NCBI GenBank assembly: GCA_002297545.1
Contig: DBLZ01000005.1
Coordinates: 27,248 to 46,978, forward strand
Direction of reading: 5' to 3'
DNA from: Prevotellaceae bacterium UBA711
GTDB lineage: Bacteria; Bacteroidota; Bacteroidia; Bacteroidales; Bacteroidaceae
DNA: 19,731 bases
Positions 15,455-19,731 of this stretch are shown in pieces. Numbering within the stretch: position 1 is the first letter of the stretch; each line of letters opens with the position of its first letter. The notes under the pieces were generated by a model, which worked only from the letters and a program-made list of their open reading frames with translations, did not search any database and was not told the origin of the DNA. The position numbers were made by a program, and so were the translations under genes.

Positions 15455-16405
15455 CTAAAGTTCGAGGTCGGCCGCCAGCGGCAGGTGGTCGCTGATGCCG
15501 CCGAGGTAGCTGGTGCCGCCATACGTGCGGTGCGGAATTTCCTTGGAAGTTCGCAGCAACCACGGAAAGCGGCATTCCCATGCTTGTCCTGTGGACCGCT
15601 TGTGAAGCGCCGGGGAGACAAGGATATGGTCCAGGAAGCCCCATACGCCACGGAAGTAATATGTGCCCCGCCGGCTCCTCAGGGTCTTTCTGTCCGTGGG
15701 CAGGAGGGTGTGCAGGCGTGTCGGCCGGGTGTGCAGCACGGACAGTGCTGCGTCGCCGGGTTCTGCGTTGAAATCGCCCATTACCACCACTTTCCTGTCG
15801 CTGAGCGAGTCCACCACGTGACACAGTGTCTGCATGGCCAGGCGGCGGTTCTGCGCGGACCGTCGGTTGCTGTTTCGTCTGCTGGGCATGTGCACCACAC
15901 ATACGTGTAGCGTATCCTGCCCAACCAAGCCCGTGGCCACCAGTATGTCTCGTGTGGGCGAAAGACCGTGTTCGGCACTTGGTATCCTCACTGCGTGCCA
16001 CGACAGCAGGCGGAATGCCTCGGGGCGGTAGAGCAGAGCCACGTCCACGCCCCGCACATCGGGACTGTCCGTGACGATGTGGCGATAGCCGGCAGGCCAC
16101 AACTGGGTGCGTCGTGTCAGGTCGCGCAGCACCGTGTCGTTCTCCACCTCCTGCAGGGCTACCACTGCGGGCAACTCCATGGCTGCCAGGGTCTGGGCTA
16201 TGTTGCGCAACTTGCGCCAATATCGCGCACCGTTCCAGTGGCGCGTGGCAGCAGGCAGAAATTCGTGGTCGTCCTTCCTCGGATCGTGCACAGTGTCGAA
16301 GAGGTTTTCCACGTTCCATGTGGCCACGCGGAAGCGTTGGGCGCAAGTCTCGGGGGCGTGAGCGAGGGCCAAAGAGGCCAGAATGGCCGCAAATAGTTGC
16401 TTCAT
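15455..16405 (-). CDS. Secreted endonuclease/exonuclease/phosphatase (EEP) family protein
   Basis: A 316-aa exported protein. The open frame extends 5' to 16516 and would run into parC, but the ATG at 16403-16405 starts a normal signal peptide (MKQLFAAILASLALA, cut near residue 23), so it is preferred. Family motifs in order: ATWNVENLFD (Asn31), LQEVEND (Glu86), VVHMPSRR (His172), VVMGDFNAEPGD (Asp211, Asn213), GFLDHILVS (Asp259, His260) and GGISDHLPL (Asp306, His307). The full DNase I-like catalytic set is present, so it should be an active Mg-dependent phosphodiesterase or nuclease in the periplasm or outside the cell. The substrate (DNA, RNA, lipid or phosphate ester) is not readable. It is a single gene, divergent from parC (85 bp apart) and convergent with comF. 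No T9SS tail is seen. Confidence 0.9.
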   Translation of the reverse strand: MKQLFAAILASLALAHAPETCAQRFRVATWNVENLFDTVHDPRKDDHEFLPAATRHWNGARYWRKLRNIAQTLAAMELPAVVALQEVENDTVLRDLTRRTQLWPAGYRHIVTDSPDVRGVDVALLYRPEAFRLLSWHAVRIPSAEHGLSPTRDILVATGLVGQDTLHVCVVHMPSRRNSNRRSAQNRRLAMQTLCHVVDSLSDRKVVVMGDFNAEPGDAALSVLHTRPTRLHTLLPTDRKTLRSRRGTYYFRGVWGFLDHILVSPALHKRSTGQAWECRFPWLLRTSKEIPHRTYGGTSYLGGISDHLPLAADLEL

Positions 16406-16463
16406 TGCGGGTAAAGATAGCAAAAAGATGCGGTACGCGGTGTGTGTTGTGGCGTTTTTTGTG

Positions 16464-16471
16464 TATATTTG
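16464..16471 (+). promoter_or_regulatory. Candidate -7 box for parC
   Basis: TATATTTG matches TAnnTTTG and lies 20 bp before the parC ATG at 16491, so any leader would be very short. No good -33 box is at the usual distance. On the minus strand of the same gap, TATCTTTAC just upstream of the EEP gene is a weak match. Confidence 0.35.
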
Positions 16472-16490
16472 TAGAGAAATTACCTTAGAA

Positions 16491-19157
16491 ATGACAGACA
16501 TCAAGCAGCCAAACACGGGTGGTGTGACCCATCATCTGAACAAGATGTATCGCAATTGGTTCCTGGACTACGCCTCGTATGTCATACTGGAGCGTGCCGT
16601 GCCCCATATAGGCGATGGCTTCAAGCCGGTACAGCGTCGCATTCTGCACTCCATGAAGCGCATGGACGACGGACGCTACAACAAGGTGGCCAACATCGTG
16701 GGACACACCATGCAGTTCCATCCCCATGGCGATGCCAGCATAAAGGATGCCCTGGTGCAGTTGGGGCAGAAGGAACTGTTGATTGACTGTCAGGGCAACT
16801 GGGGCAACATACTCACCGGCGACGATGCCGCGGCGGCGCGTTACATAGAGGCTCGCCTGTCCAAGTTTGCCCTGGATGTGGTATTCAATCCCAAGACGAC
16901 GGAATGGAAGTTGAGCTATGACGGCCGCAACAAGGAACCGGTGTCACTGCCGGTGAAGTTCCCGCTGCTCCTGGCCCAGGGTGCCGAGGGTATTGCCGTG
17001 GGACTCTCGTGCAAGATACTGCCTCACAATGTGGGCGAGATATGTAAGGCCGCCATCAGTTACCTCAGAGGCGAGGAATTTGTTCTCTACCCCGACTTCC
17101 CTACGGGAGGCAGCATAGATGTCAGCCGCTACAACGACGGGCAACGTGGCGGTATGGTGCGTGTGCGTGCCAAGATAGAGAAACGCGACAGCAAGACCCT
17201 TGCCATCACCGAGATACCATTTGGCAAGACCACGGGCACGGCCTCCAAGCCATCCACCTTCATCGACTCCATACTGAAGGCTGCCGAGAAGGGCAAGATA
17301 AAGGTACGCAAGGTGGAGGACATGACCTCGGCACAGGTGGAAATACTGGTGCATCTGATGCCCGGTGCTTCGTCGGACAAGACCATAGATGCCCTCTATG
17401 CCTGCACGGACTGCGAGGTGAGCATCAGTCCCAACTGCTGCGTGATAGACGGGGACAAGCCACAGTTCCTCACGGTGAGCGACGTACTGCACCGTTCGGT
17501 GGACAATACCATGGAACTGCTGCGTCGCGAACGTCTCATACGTAAAGGCGAGTTGCAGGAGCAGCTTCACTTTGCCTCCCTGGAGCAGATATTCATTGAG
17601 GAGCGCATATACAAGGACAAGAAGTTCGAGAACGCCCGCACTATGGACGAGGCATGCGAGTGGATAGACGAACGGCTGACACCCTGGTATCCCAAGATGG
17701 TGCGCGAGGTGACCAAGGACGACATCCTGCGTCTGATGGAGATAAAAATGGCACGAATACTGAAGTTCAACAAGGACAAGGCCGAGGAGAATATGGCGCG
17801 AATACGCGATGAAATCGCCCAGATCGACCGTGAACTCTCCGATATGGTGACGGTGACATGCCGTTGGTTCGAGTTCATCCTGGAGAAGTATGGCAAGGAC
17901 CATCCACGCCTGACCGAGGTGAAGAGCTTCGATACCATCACGGCCGCAACGGTGGTGGAGGCCAACGAGAAGCTCTATATCAACCGCGAGGAGGGCTTCA
18001 TAGGCACGTCGCTGAAGAAGGACGAATACGTGTGCAACTGTTCGGACATAGATGACGTCATCATCTTCTACAAGGACGGCACGTACAAGGTGATGAAGGT
18101 GGCGGACAAGATATTCGTGGGAGAGACGGAACGGTCGAAGCGCGAAAAGCGCAAGGCGGAGATAATGCACGTGGCCATCTTCAAGAAGAACGACTCGCGC
18201 ATCATATACAACGCCGTCTATCGCGACGGCAAGGCCGGCAACTATTACGTCAAGCGTTTCAACGTCACCAGCATGACGCGCGACCGCGAATACGACCTCA
18301 CCAAGGGCACGCCCGGCAGCCGTGTGCTCTACTTCACCTCCAATCCCAACGGCGAGGCCGAGGTGATAAAGGTGGTGATGAAGCCGAACCCCAAGCTGAA
18401 GAAGGTGTTCTTCGACTACGACTTCTCGCTACTTGCCATCAAGGGCCGGGCATCCCTGGGCAACCTCTTGTCCAAGAATGAAATCGCACGCATCACGCTC
18501 AAGAGCCACGGCGGCAGCACGCTGGGCGGGCGCAAGGTGTGGTGGGACCCCGATGTCAACCGCATCAACTATGACGAGCAAGGCACGTTCCTGGGCGATT
18601 TCTCCGGAGACGACCGCATACTGGTGGTGTTGAAAGGTGGCGGCTTCTACCTTACCAACTACGATACCAACAACCACTACGAGAGCGAGATACTGAGGAT
18701 AGAGAAGTACGATGCCTCCAAGGTGTGGACCGCTGTCCTGTTTGACAAGGACCAGAACGGCTATGCCTATGTCAAGCGTTTCCCCATGGAGGCCACGGCA
18801 CGTGTGCAGAACTTCCTGGGCGAAAATCCCGAGAGCGAACTGCTGCTGCTGACGGACACGGCCTTCCCGCGTGTGAAGGCAACGTTGGGAGGTGTGGACA
18901 GCTTCCGCGACCCCATCGTGCTGGAGGCCGAGGAGTTTGTGGGAGTAAAGAGTTTCAAGGCCAAGGGAAAACGCATCACCACCCTCAATGTGGATGCGGT
19001 GGAGGAACTGGAGCCGCTGCGTTTCCCCGATGAGAAATTACTTGCGGAAGATGCGGAGAGTGGCGACGACACTGCGGAGGATGCCGATCCCGACAGCGGC
19101 AAGAGCCAGCAGGATGTGGCGGACGAGCTGACGGGACAGATGCACCTCTTTGACTGA
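16491..19157 (+). CDS. parC: DNA topoisomerase IV subunit A
   Basis: An 888-aa subunit that cuts and rejoins DNA, acting with ParE to decatenate chromosomes. The open frame runs back to 16383, but the ATG at 16491 (MTDIKQPNTGG) gives the expected N-terminus. The breakage-reunion domain (about 10-470) holds HPHGDAS (77-83) and the active-site pair Arg117-Tyr118 in AAARYIEARLS; a coiled-coil stretch is near 405-445. A diverged C-terminal domain (about 505-840) follows, then an acidic tail. I see no GyrA-box (QRRGGxG), which argues for topoisomerase IV over gyrase. The residue equivalent to the quinolone-resistance site Ser83 of E. coli GyrA is Ala82. The last residues are TGQMHLFD; QMHLF resembles a beta-clamp-binding pentapeptide. 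parE is not in the window. The DUF3316-type gene begins 9 bp after the stop and may be co-transcribed. Confidence 0.95.
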   Translation: MTDIKQPNTGGVTHHLNKMYRNWFLDYASYVILERAVPHIGDGFKPVQRRILHSMKRMDDGRYNKVANIVGHTMQFHPHGDASIKDALVQLGQKELLIDCQGNWGNILTGDDAAAARYIEARLSKFALDVVFNPKTTEWKLSYDGRNKEPVSLPVKFPLLLAQGAEGIAVGLSCKILPHNVGEICKAAISYLRGEEFVLYPDFPTGGSIDVSRYNDGQRGGMVRVRAKIEKRDSKTLAITEIPFGKTTGTASKPSTFIDSILKAAEKGKIKVRKVEDMTSAQVEILVHLMPGASSDKTIDALYACTDCEVSISPNCCVIDGDKPQFLTVSDVLHRSVDNTMELLRRERLIRKGELQEQLHFASLEQIFIEERIYKDKKFENARTMDEACEWIDERLTPWYPKMVREVTKDDILRLMEIKMARILKFNKDKAEENMARIRDEIAQIDRELSDMVTVTCRWFEFILEKYGKDHPRLTEVKSFDTITAATVVEANEKLYINREEGFIGTSLKKDEYVCNCSDIDDVIIFYKDGTYKVMKVADKIFVGETERSKREKRKAEIMHVAIFKKNDSRIIYNAVYRDGKAGNYYVKRFNVTSMTRDREYDLTKGTPGSRVLYFTSNPNGEAEVIKVVMKPNPKLKKVFFDYDFSLLAIKGRASLGNLLSKNEIARITLKSHGGSTLGGRKVWWDPDVNRINYDEQGTFLGDFSGDDRILVVLKGGGFYLTNYDTNNHYESEILRIEKYDASKVWTAVLFDKDQNGYAYVKRFPMEATARVQNFLGENPESELLLLTDTAFPRVKATLGGVDSFRDPIVLEAEEFVGVKSFKAKGKRITTLNVDAVEELEPLRFPDEKLLAEDAESGDDTAEDADPDSGKSQQDVADELTGQMHLFD

Positions 19158-19166
19158 CAACGTGCG

Positions 19167-19731
19167 ATGAAATCGGAGAATACGGCAGGCAGACGCGATA
19201 TGGCAGGGGGGAATCATGGGATGATGCTTGTGGCAGGCATGATGAGGCTTGCCGTATTGTCGGCTCTGTTCATGTGTTGCGCCGGGCGCGCTATGGCCGG
19301 CGGGGAGGCCGACTCCATACGGACGCACTCCTATGTGTTCGGCATAGGCTCCACTCATCAACTGGACACATACCTGTCTCATCTCAACTATACGGGTTAT
19401 CAGGTGTCACTGCTTCGCGAGACGCTCCGCATGACGGCTTTGGCCGGCAGACGTGTTTCTTTCCAGACCCTGTGGCAGGGAACTTTCTCGCATAGCAGCA
19501 ATGCGGCGGCCACGGCCACGGACTGGGGCGGGCATTTGGGCTACGATGCCTTGTGGCACTACAACTGGACACCGTTGCCGGGCCTGCGGCTGATGGCCGG
19601 CGGTGCCGTGGGAGCCGATGCAGGATTTCTGTATAACTCGCGCGGTGGCAACAATCCGGCTCAGGGACGTTTCAATGTGGACATCTCCGCTTCGGCCATG
19701 GCGATATATCGCTTCCGCCTGTGGGGTGTGG
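19167..19731 (+). CDS. DUF3316-type exported protein (partial, runs off the window)
   Basis: The first 188 codons are present; the 3' end lies beyond the window. From the ATG at 19167 the protein has a signal sequence whose hydrophobic part is residues 27-44 (LAVLSALFMCCAGRAMA follows an Arg). The ATGs at residues 25-26 could be the true start, giving a more usual signal peptide. The mature part reads SYVFGIGSTHQLDTYLS, then LHYN-like strands (LWHYNWTPLPGLRLMAGG) and FLYNSRGGNNPAQGRFNVDIS, which I recall from Bacteroidales DUF3316 proteins. The alternating aromatic strands suggest an outer-membrane beta-barrel-like protein. Function is unknown. It follows parC by 9 bp, so it is probably in the same transcript, with no functional link evident. 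Confidence 0.75.
   Translation, partial: MKSENTAGRRDMAGGNHGMMLVAGMMRLAVLSALFMCCAGRAMAGGEADSIRTHSYVFGIGSTHQLDTYLSHLNYTGYQVSLLRETLRMTALAGRRVSFQTLWQGTFSHSSNAAATATDWGGHLGYDALWHYNWTPLPGLRLMAGGAVGADAGFLYNSRGGNNPAQGRFNVDISASAMAIYRFRLWGV

Noticed and set aside
15189..16346. 385-codon minus-strand frame overlapping the EEP gene and comF end
   Set aside because: It lies in a different frame of the EEP gene, is Arg/Pro/His-rich in a GC-driven way and spans the palindrome cluster; the EEP frame has all catalytic motifs.
16406..16516. N-terminal extension of the EEP frame, overlapping parC
   Set aside because: The ATG at 16405 begins a proper signal peptide; the extension would bury it and overlap the parC start.
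16944..18170. 408-codon open frame antisense to parC
   Set aside because: It mirrors the codon bias of parC on the other strand and has no domain-like pattern; parC is clearly the real gene.

Overview
The window looks like chromosomal DNA of a Bacteroidales bacterium, most likely Prevotellaceae or a close relative. The evidence is the Bacteroidetes promoter pattern (-7 box TAnnTTTGC, with a TTTG-like -33 box about 19 bp upstream), the absence of Shine-Dalgarno-type starts, secreted proteins with type IX secretion (T9SS) type A C-terminal sorting domains, a DUF3316-type gene, and a topoisomerase IV A subunit of Bacteroidetes type. No tRNA, rRNA, CRISPR array, transposase or phage gene was recognised. 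The species cannot be fixed from the sequence alone.

Layout. (1) 1-641 has no confident gene. It holds a GAGTC-word inverted repeat, a perfect 20-bp palindrome, a possible 3' remnant of a coding sequence followed by a hairpin, and the promoter and structured leader of the next gene. (2) 642-8691 is a block of three plus-strand secreted or surface proteins: a beta-rich repeat protein, an S8 subtilisin-like protease and a 1239-aa leucine-rich-repeat protein made of one composite module repeated three times. The last two genes overlap by ATGA, and all three have signal peptides and T9SS-like C-termini. (3) 9026-10684 is a phosphoethanolamine transferase of the EptA family behind a textbook Bacteroidetes promoter. 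(4) 10802-11473 encodes a small protein that looks like the RQC and C-terminal regions of RecQ without the helicase. It ends in a perfect 20-bp inverted repeat. (5) 11658-11722 on the minus strand looks like a small noncoding RNA gene with its own promoter and intrinsic terminator. (6) The minus-strand pair at 11850-13171 is ispF (isoprenoid synthesis) and a tandem-BRCT-like protein that starts with a beta-clamp-binding motif. (7) 13403-15274 is an overlapping plus-strand operon: a SecB-like protein, a YcdX-like PHP phosphatase and a ComF-family phosphoribosyltransferase. (8) After a cluster of palindromes comes a minus-strand secreted endonuclease/exonuclease/phosphatase-family protein, divergent from parC. 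parC is followed after 9 bp by a DUF3316-type protein cut off by the window end.

The T9SS cargo block is the main accessory part. The rest is largely housekeeping: isoprenoid synthesis, DNA topology and repair, and envelope modification. The observations most worth following up are the orphan RecQ-tail protein, the clamp-motif BRCT protein (with a similar QxxLF pentapeptide at the ParC C-terminus), the small RNA, the triplicated LRR module and the divergent SecB-like protein.
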